From NCBI GenBank assembly GCA_036365515.1, contig CM070873.1, forward strand, positions 173,460,104 through 173,524,103: a DNA stretch of 64,000 nt, in the 5' to 3' direction. This document shows positions 32,747-44,357 of the stretch, piece by piece (positions within the stretch are counted from its first letter, which is position 1; every line of letters starts with the position of its first letter). The position numbers and the translations under genes were made by a program. This stretch comes from Torymus aiolomorphi (taxonomy: Eukaryota; Arthropoda; Insecta; Hymenoptera; Torymidae). A model generated the notes under the pieces. It made no database searches. It was not told where the DNA came from and saw only the letters and a program-made list of their open reading frames with translations.

Positions 32747-34287
32747 TTAAGTACCTATATGCTTTAGGTGATACACTTCTTAGAGCTATTACAGAGGCAA
32801 TGTCTTCTGGGCTCCACCTTATGTATTTTTTTCCAGGGTGTAAAAGTTTGTTTATCTGGCCGGATGTAAAAATAGGTCTTAATATATTATATATTTTATT
32901 TTGTATTTGCTTTGGCGATAACTTTTCTTGTTTTCGAATTTTCCTATTGAGCTTTTGTACTTCTTGCTTTAATCTTTTATTTTCCAAATTAAATTTTTTA
33001 TTTTCAATTTTCAAATCATTGTTTTCCGCCCTTAATTTGTCGTTATCAAAATCACCTTGTAATCTAAAAACAAAAGTTTAAATATAGCTGTGTACATTAG
33101 TCGAATCTTGTAATGAAAAATAATTTATGTGATTTATAAAAATTATGTATACTACAAAATTTGAATACGTTATGTAGTTATTACAATTATCTTTATACAT
33201 AACTAATTTTTATACCAAAATTATAGTTTTAATTTAAAACTATAATTTATAGGAAATTTACTGTTTACTTTATAAGAATCATGTAACTAATCAAATTAAG
33301 TATATTTTACTCGACATTATGTTTTAAATCTATAGGTATTTATCTTTCTGAAATTAGTAATACTGTTTCCTTTATTTTACCAATATTCAAATTATTCTTA
33401 CTAATATTTATTTTATAAACAACTTACAGATCCCTTGTGGTATTCATAGTATTTAAAAGCGTTGCATCTGAGTTATACTTTTGTGAAATATCTTCAACTG
33501 TACTAGTTGATGGTGAACTAACAAGAAATGGTTCCGGAACTGCAGTACTATAATTTGTATAGCCTCTGAAAGCACATGTTTATATTCATTCGAGTCTTAT
33601 TATATCTAACTACTTGATATACTTACTTAAGATATTAAATTTTCTTAATTTACCTAGTGTTTTGATCAAGAATTAACTCCTTGAATTCTGATTCATTTTC
33701 TTTGGTTATTAAGATTGAGTTTAACGTTGATGGAATACAAACAGGTTTTATTAAATCATTTTTAGTTTTCTTACTTGCAGGCTCATTATTTTCATTATAA
33801 TCACTCAAAACATTAACGTTTTCTCCTTTACGTTTTCTTCTAGATTTGATAATAAATAAATTTCTTAAACGTTAGCAAATAATCAGTTTGTTTCTAATGA
33901 GTAATTTCACGTACCTTAATGTGTTTCTATCTGAACTTAAATTTTCTGTAGGAATTACATCTTTAGTGAGCTTAAATATGTGTTTATCTCCAGGAACTAT
34001 CAAATGATTCGGTTTTTTCTCAAAGCAGTTATGGGTGAAATGAATAGAACAGATGCGAGCTACATAAATGAAATTATAAGTAAAATTAAAATCTCTTATT
34101 AATCTAGTAATTTTGTTTTATAATATAATAATACTTTACCTTTCGTGATGTTAAGGTTAGGATTATTGCAAGCTTCAATCTACTTGCTGATTATCTGCTC
34201 ATCTTTTGGAAAACGAAAAAACCGTATATCTGTACTCTATGTGTTACCGTTCCAATTTGTACAAAATTTTACCGAACAACCGGGCAT

Positions 34288-34780
34288 TTTAACAATAGTT
34301 ATAATGCATTTTTCACACTGTTCTAAACGTAAACAAAGACCCAGTTAAATTTCAATATGGCGGAAAGTGGGAAGGCGCAGTAGATGACGAAAACGAAGTT
34401 AGCTTGGGGGTACACCTTCTTTCCTTACATCATGGAGGGTATATAACAAGATGAAAGCTCAGAAGAGTGGATAGAAATTGATGAGGAGACACCCAAGTAT
34501 GGAATATGGGATCGAAAGAAGAGCCAAACTTTTTGGCTTATGGTCTTACCCCAAGCGTAGATTTGCTTATTTTAAGCAACCAAAAAATGTATACTGTTTT
34601 AAATTCTATTTTAATAAATAGGAAGTTGTTTTTTTGTGATTTATACTCAAAGCTTTGTTTAATTATTGCTTTCTCCTAGAGAAAGCTTTGTAATAATAAA
34701 ATTATAAGTTTCGTTAAATCACTCTAGAAACAAGAATAGAGGTGATAGAAGTTCGAATCACATGATTTTAGAAAATGTCT
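34288..34780. other. Region upstream of the P-element gene
   Basis: No P-type terminal inverted repeat was recognised. GCTTGGGGGTA (34402) and TACCCCAAGC (about 34548) form a weak inverted pair around 155 bp that might be a small insertion. Confidence 0.35.
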
Positions 34781-34784
34781 ATAT

Positions 34785-34880
34785 GGATGTGTGCGTGCGT
34801 GCGTGCGTGCGTGCATACGTGTATGCGTGCGTGCGTGCGTCCTTGCGTGTGTGTGTGGGTGTGGGTGTGTATGTACGTAT
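34785..34880. repeat. GTGC/GTGT simple repeat
   Basis: GTGCGTGCGTGC runs grade into GTGTGTGGGTGTGGG. It is followed by TATACCGTTTTATCTCAGGA. Cys/Val-rich frames are artefacts. Confidence 0.9.
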
Positions 34881-35039
34881 ACCGTTTTATCTCAGGACCT
34901 ATTCGATCGATTTTAACCGGACAGGTCTCATTTTTTTTGTGTGAATGGGGTACGAAATCCTCTTTTCGACTCGCCGATGCGTTTTTGTTTTATTTCGAAT
35001 TTTCGATTATCGCAAAATTTATTTTTGCGTTCTTTTAAT

Positions 35040-36180
35040 GATAAGATTGAGATATTTGAATCGGACAGATAGCATTCGAAAGAGCATAAAAAACCTATAT
35101 TTTCCAAAAAAAAATGACATTAGCTATTGCGGTTCTTTTGTTATTAGCAAAAACGTGTTTCCTCTTTAAAAGCTTATAACTCCAAAAATAAACGGCCAAT
35201 TTTTTTGAAAAAAATCATGATAATGCAGAATATAAATAGCTATAATCTGGAAAAATTTGAATCCATTCTGTCTACTAGTTTTTGAGAAAAAAATTGAAAT
35301 ATGAAAAAAATGCGTTTTGTATAAAGCATGTTTACTTTTTTTAAATTAACTTAATCGCTTTGAAGTTCCCTGTAGAGGTAGATTTTGGATAGCTCTTGGA
35401 TAAGTTCTTTGGGCAATAAATTGGTCAATAAATTTCAGAAATATTTGAGGTTAAAATTTTCTTAACCTTTTTTTCAAATTATAATTTCTCGAGAAAGGTT
35501 TGATGTATCAGCTCCAAATTTATAGACAATTTTGTGTGTAATATTGATAATATGTGGGCGAATTTTCATCAATATCGTTCGATTACTTTTTGAGATATTT
35601 GATATTTAAATTTTTGTATTTTGCAAAGTCATTTTCTTTGTCGCATGATAACTAGAGAAAACAAAATCGGTTTAATCATGTTGAAATATTGTGGAGATGT
35701 AGAGTTTATATGTTTATCGTATAAGCCCTTTAGATAAAAAAATTGTCTCATAATTTTTAGAGATATTTAAGGTTAAAATTTTTACGTATTTTTCAAAATC
35801 GTAATTTCTCAATGACGACTTAATGTATCAGTTTGAAATTTATAGACTATTTTGTATGCGATATAGGCAATACCTATGTAAAATTTCATCCAGATTATGT
35901 GGTTAGTTTTTGAGATATTTGATATTTAAAATTTTGGTATTTCTGGAAATGACTTTCTATGTCGCACAATAACTAGAGTAAAATTTAATTACTTCGAAAT
36001 TTTATGAAGATCTAGATTTGGATGGAGGTGTAAAGTTTGTATATTATTTATTACATGAATTGTTATGGTAAAAGAATTAGTTTATAAATTTCAGCGATAT
36101 TTGAGGTTAAAACTATTAAAATTGTTTAAGCCCTCTTTTCAAATCGTAATTTTTCTGGAACGATTTTATGTATATGTTAC
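35040..36180. repeat. Diverged tandem repeat, period about 320-345 bp
   Basis: AATTTCTC, TGATGTATCAG/TAATGTATCAG, AAATTTATAGAC, TTTTTGAGATATTTGATATTT, TGTCGCA and AGATATTTAAGGTTAAAAT recur in order at about 35485, 35804 and 36149, with a more decayed copy before 35440. This is satellite-like. No coding. Confidence 0.75.
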
Positions 36181-36305
36181 TAGAAAATGGAAATGACGCG
36201 CGATATGTCCGCGTGTTTACTTGCCTTTGTTTTTTATTGGGGTTAATTAACAGCGAGCTCTGCAGAAACATGAAATTAGTCAGATACGCTGGCCCATTAT
36301 TTTGA

Positions 36306-36505
36306 ATTTGAACTAATTTTTCGAATAATCGTGATTTAAGAAGTGAATATAGTAAGAATTACCTTCACCCAATTTTGAAATACAAATTTTAAAGTTTAGT
36401 CTTGTTTGAACTAATTTTTCGAATAATCACGATTTAAGAAGTGAATATAGCAAGAATTATCCTCACTCAATGTTGAGATAAATATTTTAAAGTTTAAACG
36501 TTTAT
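36306..36505. repeat. Two tandem ~103-bp copies
   Basis: TTTGAACTAATTTTTCGAAT to AAATTTTAAAGTTTA occurs at 36306 and again at 36408 with few differences. Confidence 0.8.
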
Positions 36506-37299
36506 GGTTCACGGACATTTAATTATATATACACTCATTTTGCCTTTGCAAAATTATGTAAATGTTTTTATAAGCTGCCACTGATATTTGTGTTTACATA
36601 ATATTTTATTTGCTTTTTTTTATTAAGATGGTATAAGAAATGATAAAATCAACAATCAACGATATTTTATCGAAAATAAAAGATAACGAAAATTATAACG
36701 GCCTATTAAAAAAATCAAAATTAGAAGTATAATTTCAATTTTTATAATATGTACACAATTATTTATAATAAAGATACACAATTATTGAATGATAATATAT
36801 TTATAATGTAAAGAATGGCGTTATTATATATGATTTTGAAAATGTGAGTAAATTGATCTCAAGATAGATAGCAATTTTTTAATTTTATATTTTAAAATTT
36901 TACTTTCTTTTTAAATAAAATAATTATCAAATAACAAATAATTTCAATAATAACACAAAAATATGCAATTTTTTAAATATTAATGACTTATTAAATCATT
37001 GAAAAAAAGTATAATGAATAAACATATTTTATATTTAAAATATATACTATACATATATGAACGATACGTTAATTTGGAGCAAGTTACGTGCCAATGAATT
37101 GACAGCGGTTTTTTTTTATTTGATTTCATTTTCTCCAATCCTGAAAGAAAGTAATTTGTCTTTTCCAATCCCGCACCTAAATTATAAAATATTTCATTAA
37201 AACAATATCTTGTCTGTTACAAGCGGTGATCGTGCCAGGATCGTAATTTTCTTCATGGCACATTATAATTAAACAGAAGATTTGTAAGATTTCGAAATA
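36506..37299. other. AT-rich spacer, no gene recognised
   Basis: Long A/T runs; nothing supported on either strand. Confidence 0.45.
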
Positions 37300-39560
37300 A
37301 ATGCAGACAAATTGAGAAAGAAAGGGCAAACGATATGCGCCCAATCGTTACGAATTTCGACATCACCGATCCGGGAGTGCAGTAAGAAACTATTCTTTTA
37401 CTCTAGGAACAGGTGTTTGGTCTTTGGAAAGCGTTTGAGACCGTCGATGCTAACGCAGATCGACCAGAAGGTTGGATCTTGTATCTACACGACGCACTGA
37501 TTATTGCTGACAGCGAAAACTTGCGCCTAAAAGAGCACATCCAGACCCTGGAAACGGTATAAAGAGAAACGTATGTTGATCTGGAATATCGAGTAAATGT
37601 ACTAGAGGTCGAGGTAGAAGAATTTATCCGGAAGCTGCAGGAAATAAAGATATCATGATGATGTAAATAAAAAGTAATTTAACAACCAGTAAGTACATAA
37701 GCCAGAGTTAAGTCGCGGGACCAGTTTTAACTAGAAGGCGGCTTGCCGTACAAAGTTTTTACTTGGGTTTTGAAACCAGACTCATTTTACGGGGGTCGGC
37801 TCAATTCTGCTAAATTTTGAATCTTGACAAAATACAAGTATCGTCATCATGGTGTGTACGCGCCTAAAAGTGTATTGGTCCATAAATTGGAGGCAGGTAG
37901 TGCAGAACTTCGAGGGACTACAAAACAACTTTTAATGCGGTCACACAAGGAGGAACATCTGAAACATAATACGAATGGCAGAAGGTGATTTAGATCAAAG
38001 TCACAAATCTTCTCGCATAAAAACGAATGAAGGTTGAATGGAGCAGGTCGAAGATAATATTGAAGAACTCCAAGATTAAATAAATCGCCATGTAACCGTA
38101 GGCACAAAGGCATGTTTAGAATTCACAAACCTTGCCGAGCGTTACTAAGAAAATATCAGAAGGAAAGCGCTCAAAGAACTTGAGTAAAGGTTATATATAA
38201 GCGACTCGTACAATAGAGAACTGGATCTGTGCTGATGTACATACACCACTAGGAATACCATCAGAGCGGCAAGAAGAAATGAATACAGAGAATCATGATC
38301 TGTCGCTCGGTTTCGTAACAGATGAAAAAGTTTGGCTTTCATGAAATCTTGCCTAGGTTTCATAAACGGATTATACAAGATGGAATAGCAGCGTCATGTC
38401 CAAGCATACGCGAAGGTACTGGCAGGTACCAAATTTACGAGATATTTAGTAAAGAGAAAAGGGTTCTTGAAGAAGATATAGACAAAGTCAGCAATGGCTC
38501 CGTCGTAGATGAAGAGATTATGGCACCTACAAGTAAAGAAGGCCGCCTCTTGTAAAAGTTGTAGAAAGAACGTGACAAAATGAAATAACACAGTCGACTA
38601 AAATCAAAGGATTTTAGAGGAATGCATAAAAGATATGAAGAGATATACATGGAAAAATCAGTCTACTGGAAGAGCGAGTCAGTAACATGATGAGTCAAAT
38701 AAAGAGTATGAGAAAAGAGCAAAATGCAACTGACATCCGATTGCTATACGATGTCAATGAACAATTTCAAGAACGATTGAGACAGCTTGAGAAGGAGCAC
38801 AGTCAAGGCATGTGCATGAAAAATACGTACCCAATGAAAGAAACCGCATGACCAAGAAAGCTGGTAAGTGTAAAGTTTCAAGAAAATACGGAATGCAATT
38901 GGTAACCTATTATTCGTAATTTCAAGAAGTATGAAGGGCAATGCCTCTACATGATGCGAGATGGTTGAGGCGTTAGTTCACTTTTTCAAAGATTAGGAAT
39001 ATAAGTTTACGAGAAAATTCTTGTCGGAAAAAGTGACCGATATGCTTGTGGACATTATGATGTCTTTAATTAGCCTCGCCCTTGGATAGGTATTCAGAGG
39101 AAGAGTTGGTGAAGAAGTTAGCAAAACATTACGAGGAAGACATTAGATTTACAGTGAAGGCCGAAACTACTAGGGACTATCCAGAATTTTATGGACTACA
39201 TAGAATATAAGGACGTTGAGACAAAAAGAGAAAGAAAAATTAAAGGGCAAAAGAAGACCAATGATAAAGAAGAAATAACGTTAGAAGAGAACCTTAGCGA
39301 GGAGAGAATGCCAAAGAAGAGGACGGAAGAGGTCAACCCCAAAATTCAGCTGCGACTCCTGGTGATAATAACCGTTATCAAGATAGGAACAGACTCGGAA
39401 TAGACAGTAGAAACAACCAGAGCAGAGGGGGATACTAACCTCCTAAAAAACGAAGATACATGCACTAGACCTGGAGTTAGAAGCAAACTCAGATGTAGTA
39501 TGTAGAGTAACTTCGGAGGACTGATTAACATTGCATCACGGGCCACGGATGAAAATGTGA
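37300..39560 (+). pseudogene. Degenerate gag-like retroelement remnant
   Basis: No long frame survives, but linked plus-strand pieces have protein-like, charged composition: AFETVDANADRPEGW and ENLRLKEHIQTLETV (about 37440-37560), EEDIDKVSNGSVVDEEI (38470), a coiled-coil-like ERLRQLEKEHSQG (38770), FSEEELVKKLAKHYEEDI-like text (about 39100), IEYKDVETKRERKIKGQKK (39200) and a Gln/Asn/Arg-rich tail DNNRYQDRNR...NNQSRGGY (39370-39430). The order coiled coil, EELVKKLAxH block, basic Asn-rich tail resembles gag proteins of some insect Gypsy-type elements. Many stops interrupt it. No pol or LTR was found. The assignment is an inference. Confidence 0.35.
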
Positions 39561-39689
39561 AAATTCAACAACGTGATGTAACAGATCATTACCTAATTAA
39601 TGAGTGTCATTAATAAGATAACAGTCATACGATTCATGAGGGACCAGGATGGCTGAGCTATCAGAAGATTAGGAAAAAAAAAGAGAATA

Positions 39690-40020
39690 CAGTTCTATAT
39701 ACTGATTTTTCGGAAGTTACAAGCAATTAAAGATAGCGTGAGAAAATGGTTAAAAATTTGTCTTCATTTTAACCGATTAAATGGATCGTATTTTTAACCA
39801 TTTTCTTATGCTATCTTTGATTGCTTGTAACTTCCTGAAAAATCAATATTTTTTAATGAATCAGGACTTAAATCTTAGCTTTTACTGTCTACTTTTATAA
39901 TATTTTTTACTTGCTTTCGTATCATAAATATTTGCAATGCGACACTCAATAGAAGAGTCGTTATTTTTTAACAAAATAGAGGATACTTGAGATTAAATTT
40001 CCTATATCTCAAATTTGAAT
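39690..40020. repeat. Hairpin-bearing repeat, copy 1
   Basis: GGAAGTTACAAGCAAT ... ATTGCTTGTAACTTCC forms a ~150-bp hairpin (39703-39852). It is followed by a noninverted part (TTAGCTTTTACTGTCTAC, TTTCGTATC, TTGAGATTAAAT) shared with copy 2 at 40530. Confidence 0.75.
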
Positions 40021-40529
40021 TCAATTCATCCGCAGGATTATCTGAAACCTTACGATCACTGAGCTTATTTCATTAAAAACCATATTATGAGAAAATAAAC
40101 TTTAATGGTTTTATAACTCATAATGCATGAAAATATCCAAAACATGCCTCCCTTATTATTGATATTGATTCTTATCTTTATACTGGTTAAAGAAAAAAGT
40201 TTGGCATCAACTTCCTTGCGCAGAATTTTATTTGCCTTGGTATTTATTGACCTAGAAAATAAAATCAACTTTTAGTTATTTCATAACATTTTGGCTATAC
40301 ATGCATTAATTCATATGTCTTAGATACTTGTTATTTTTGCCCTAGGTCAAAAGTTTTTATGTACGTATTGTTGCCAGTGGATCCCATAACCGCATCTGCC
40401 AAGCCTATGGTCCCATGGTAGTCGTAGAATGTGGCAGTCAATCAGTGTTCTTGCATAGAAATCACTGAAATACATACAATATATTTTTTAACTTTTGGTC
40501 TAAAAAACAATAGTAAGGTAAAATTTAAG

Positions 40530-40865
40530 CCCTGATTCATTAAGAAATATTGATTTTTCAGGAAGTTACAAGCAATCAAATATAGTGTACGAAAATGGTT
40601 AAAAATACGATCCATTTAATCGGTTGAAATGAATATAAATTTTTAATCATTTTCGTACCCTATCTTTGATTGCTTGTAACTTCTTGAAAGACCAATATTT
40701 TTTAATAAATCAGGGCTTAAATTTTAGCTTTCACTGTCTACTTTTATAATTTTTCTTCCTCGTTTTCGTATCTTAAATACTTGCAATGACGGACAATAGA
40801 AGAGACATCATTTTTTGACGAAATAGACGATATTTGAGATTAAATTGCCCATATCTCAAGAAAAG
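40530..40865. repeat. Hairpin-bearing repeat, copy 2
   Basis: Direct second copy of 39690-40020 with the same hairpin (about 40546-40690) and tail, diverged by roughly a tenth by eye. About 500 bp of AT-rich sequence separates the copies. Confidence 0.75.
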
Positions 40866-40969
40866 GGCCCATTTGACGGAAATATAAGCACTAGGCTTCA
40901 TTTTTAGGTACCAGAAATCAATTCTCCAATGCCCGCTAAAATCCGTTTCCCGCAGCTGAAACCCTCTCC

Positions 40970-41410
40970 TTGTGAGTACCAAAAACTTTAATGAGAGTTT
41001 AAATATTTTTTTAATACAATCAACACGTTTTTTAAAAAAAAATTATTTTTTAAGTACTTTTTAACAACACAATTTGTCTAGTCCTTTTATTTCTTCGATT
41101 CTCATCTATTCAATAAGCACTCTCTAAAAATGGTAATAATTTTTTTCATGACTGTACAAATAATAATATTTTTAATTTAAAACTTTCTGCAAAAGTATAA
41201 AATAAGGCAAGTATAGACGTTTTTTCTGTATAATATCTATAAAATAATAATATTTATGATTTTGTAAAAAAAATCAAATAAATACCAGTGAAAAAGTCTT
41301 TTATTTCTTTGAGTCATTGTATGATGAACAAATTATATGTAAGTACATTCAAATTGTTCACTGCAAATCAGACAAACGAAAGTTGTGAAATCAATTATCG
41401 ATAGTCAAGT
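40970..41410. repeat. 41-48 kb repeat family, left part split by the BEL element
   Basis: Shares AAAAACTTTAATGAGAG, CTTTTATTTCTTCGA, AAAGTATAAAATAAGGCAAG and ATAATATTTATGATTTT with copies at 45480 and 47600-48120. The unit resumes at 44358 after the BEL/Pao insertion. Confidence 0.75.
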
Positions 41411-41806
41411 TGTATACGAATGAACGTATACGGAGTTTATATTGTTAGTGTTTATCGCCTAGAGAAAATAATAAATTGTATTCACTCTGAAAGTCTTTGC
41501 TCTAACCCACTCGAAAGTAAAATTGGAAGCAAAAGGAATAAGAACGCTACGCGCGTTCGAGTAAAATATATGCAATAGGCAAACTGATAATACGAGAGCC
41601 TCGCGTAATATCAGCAAAGCAAAAAAATAGCAATTGGGCAATAAGTAAAAAAGGGTATATATAAGTAAGGCAAATAATGTTTGGCGAGAGAGCTCAGTGC
41701 GTGGCGCAGGCCCCTACTTAAGCACGCGGGGTGATGTTTTTCATTGAAGGTTGCGCGCTTGGCGCTTGCCATCTAGCGGTCACTTCGGGTACTACAATTC
41801 CGAACA
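41411..41806 (-). repeat. BEL/Pao 3' LTR (396 bp)
   Basis: Matches 43940-44357 throughout, but lacks about 20 bp near 41570 that the other LTR has (AGCCAAGTAATACGCAAGG) and shows scattered substitutions. Its right end is next to GCGGTA and a purine-rich minus-strand stretch. Confidence 0.92.
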
Positions 41807-41879
41807 TACCGCTCGCTTTCGTCCATAGAATGGGCGAACAGAATTAGTTTAGCAGACATTTAAACCGATCTGAAAACTA

Positions 41880-43689
41880 AGATTGACCTGTTGCAATTGG
41901 AGACGTTGAGGTGTAAAGTTTGGCAATAGGTCCGCTAGTAATCCATCCGAAGATTGTGCGTTGGGCCATTGGAGTTCCGGAAGGTCCTTTGACCAGTCCG
42001 TCGAGCAAGATCTCTGGGAAGATGTCAGCACCAAGTAAAATATCAATTTCAGCAGGTGTTTCTCTGAAATCGTCCGCTCATTCTAATCCCTTCAAATGGG
42101 TCCAGGCATTCTTTAGTTTATGGCATCTTTGCGTGTATTTTGTAATAAAAGGAAGTACTAGTGCGTTTAACTGCAAATGTGCTTTAGGGTTGAAAGCCGA
42201 TGTAAGTTGCAAAGTGGTTCGGCCCTTAGCAGAAATGTGAGAATAACCGCCAATACCACTCAACGGCACTGTCGTGGCAGAGTATGGTTGTTCAAGCTTC
42301 TTTAATAACACCTCGGATACAAAAGAACTTTGGGATCCAGGATCTATCATAGCTCGAGCAGTATGAATGAAAAGCACGTAGTTTCACCAACGCGGTAGCC
42401 AGAAGAGCAGGTTCTACACCAGAGCTTTGAACTACTAAATTTAGTTGCAGCTCAGTGTTGGTAGTAAAAGAGGGACCAGTGAAAGCGACGTGATTATGTA
42501 TGGGTTCACTGGCAGACACGTGAGAACTTTTATTTGTATCTTCGTGAAGAAGCGTATGGTGTTGTTTGCTACATATGATACATCTTCTGTCAGATCGGCC
42601 ATTACTGATCGGGTGAAACCCGAGACAACATAACTTCCTTTTTTCCACGAAGATTTTTCGTTCACTGGCGGTTTTGGCTTTGAAGGCGTCGCAACGAGTA
42701 ATGAAATGTGCGTCTGCACAAAAGACACACTTATCGGTAAACGTAGCATGAGAGCTAATTGATCTGTTTTCTGGAGTTGTAGATTTACTTAACTTAGACA
42801 CGGAGGTGGTTTCTAAAAAATCAATACTCTCGGTGATGAACCGACTAAGTTGGACAAAAGTAGGGGGATCGGCACTTTTACTGACTTGTTTTTCCTACTC
42901 GCATAAGGTTTTGAAATCAAGCTTATGAGAAATGATAAGCACGAGAAGATCATCCCATTGATTGGTTAGCCTTTTGAGTTGCTCTAAAGCGGAGATTGTA
43001 TTTGTTGTTGAATTAAGAAGGGATTGTAATTGAGATGGGAAATCGGAACTAACGGCAGGCAAATCGAGTAGTGTCTTGGTATAAAGGGCGACAAGTCGAC
43101 GATTGTTTGTATAGTGATCTTCTAACTTTTTCCAGGCAATAGGGAAGTTGAGATCTGTAATTTGAATTGTACTGAGTATATCAGCTGCTTCTCCTTGAAC
43201 GTGCGATTTCAATTGTTGTAATTTCTCTGAATTAGATAGTCGTTCATCTTCGATGATGGTAGCTTTGAATAGATCTTTAAAAGCTAGCCAGTCGGTGAAT
43301 TTACCGGAAAAGGTAGGAACTTCAATGTTAGGTAACTTTCTTGTGGAGACTGGTTGCTGCGCAACAGGCACATTAGCTTGTTGAGGGAATTGTTTAAGCC
43401 AATGGGCTATATCAACCACTGCATTTATGTAACTATCTTCAGTCGCCCCATAGCAGTCAGTAACAAAATAGTCACTCTTGCTCGTGCTTTAAAATTTTTG
43501 GAATAGGACAATAGTATGATTTTCTTGGAATTCTTTCCAGTTCTTCTCTAATATCTGTAGCTTAGCTTCGAGAAGCTCTCGAGTGATATTGTCCTTGCCC
43601 ACGTTCTTGATATTGGTACTTGAATTGCAAATTCGATTAAATAATTTGAACTGACGCTCGATGGTTTGCGTAAGTGAAAGTGTTGGCAT
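41880..43689 (-). pseudogene. BEL/Pao gag-protease remnant
   Basis: Gag-pol precursor of the BEL element, minus strand. From 43689: N-terminal gag; then LPNIEVPTFSGKFTDWLAFKDLF and SNSEKLQQLKSHVQGEAA (about 43340-43180, the conserved gag domain of BEL elements); an in-frame TAG at 42897-42895; zinc-binding CVFCADAHFITRC and CIICSKQHHTLLHED (about 42730-42550); after a frameshift near 42370 the aspartic protease ARAMIDPGSQSSFVSE; and EIDILLGADIFPEILL with IFGWITSGP near 41980. The next domain, RT, is missing: the sequence runs into the 3' LTR. Confidence 0.88.
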
Positions 43690-43917
43690 TTTGATTGAAA
43701 GAAGTAAGCAGATCCCTGAGTGTTATGAGAGTTTCTGTGGTATCTCCGCCCGCTGTGCAGAGTGGCAGGGGCAAAGAGATCAGTCACACGATAGATTTCT
43801 TTAGGAGGTCGTAAATCTCCAACGAACTAACTTGCCAAAGGTCGTAAATCTCTGACAATTAATGTAACACTCGAGAGTTCTATTGCTTTGTAAGAATTTC
43901 TCTTGATTGACAACCCT

Positions 43918-43935
43918 ATCCGGCTCGAAGGACCA
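43918..43935 (-). promoter_or_regulatory. tRNA-Tyr-type primer binding site (BEL/Pao)
   Basis: The minus strand reads TGGTCCTTCGAGCCGGAT four bases after the 5' LTR. It is complementary to the 3' end of insect tRNA-Tyr (TCCGGCTCGAAGGA plus CCA), as known from the standard tRNA-Tyr sequence. The second BEL/Pao element has nearly the same site at 60124. Confidence 0.85.
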
Positions 43936-43939
43936 ATAA

Positions 43940-44357
43940 TGTATACGAATGAACGTATACGGAGTTTATATTCTTAGGGTTTATCGCCGAGAGAAAATAA
44001 TAAATTGTATTGACTCTGAAAGTCTTTGCTCCAACCCACTCGAAAGTAAAATTGGAAGCAAAAGGAATAAGAACGCTACGCGCGTTCGAGTAAAATAGCC
44101 AAGTAATACGCAAGGTAAATGCAATAGGCAAACTGATAATACGAGAGCCTCGCGTAATATCAGCAAAGCAAAAAAATAGCAATTGGGCAATAAGTAAAGC
44201 AAGGGGTAAATATAAGTAAGGCAAATAATGTTTGGCGAGAGAGCTCAGTGCGTGGCGCAGGCCCATACTTAAGCACGCGGGGTGATGTTTTTCATTGAAG
44301 GTTGCGCGCTTGGCGCTTGCCATCTAGCGGTCACTTCGGGTACTACAATTCCGAACA
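43940..44357 (-). repeat. BEL/Pao 5' LTR (418 bp)
   Basis: TGTATACGAATGAACG to CCGAACA. An imperfect palindrome CGTATAC/GTATACG starts it. Next to the CAAGT target duplication. Confidence 0.92.

Larger units (their letters stand above)
30332..34287 (-). pseudogene. P-element transposase gene, five exons, interrupted by two MITEs
   Basis: THAP9/P-type transposase, a GTP-dependent cut-and-paste enzyme. Exons read on the minus strand: 34287-34140, 34059-33915, 33839-33654, 33565-33428, and 33063 onward to the stop at 30332; all four introns are 75-370 bp with GT-AG ends and compatible phases. Exon 1 starts with the THAP zinc finger (MPGCSVKFC, FFRFPKD, then ARICSIHF across intron 1). Exon 5 has a coiled coil (NKRLKQEVQKLNRKIRKQE), RWSPEDIASVIALRSVSPKAY, the RNase H-like core (CIISFDETYIS, FFFADSPHLLKLIRN), NKSD of the GTP-binding insert, and ENFFSYIRGMGAAHDKPSALQ with the likely catalytic Glu. 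Breaks: TAG at 34239-34237, TAG at 34182-34180 (THAP Trp), TAG at 30892-30890, a frameshift near 31645, and the MITE pair at 31723-32746. Confidence 0.93.
41411..44357 (-). mobile_element. BEL/Pao retrotransposon, internally deleted, with target duplication
   Basis: LTRs at 43940-44357 (5') and 41411-41806 (3') begin TGTATACGAATGAACG and end CCGAACA in the plus direction. CAAGT is duplicated at 41406-41410 and 44358-44362, the 5-bp duplication expected. A tRNA-Tyr-type primer site follows the 5' LTR. Only gag and protease remain inside; RT, RNase H and integrase are absent. The preserved target duplication and similar LTRs suggest a fairly recent insertion of an already deleted, nonautonomous copy. 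Confidence 0.93.
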
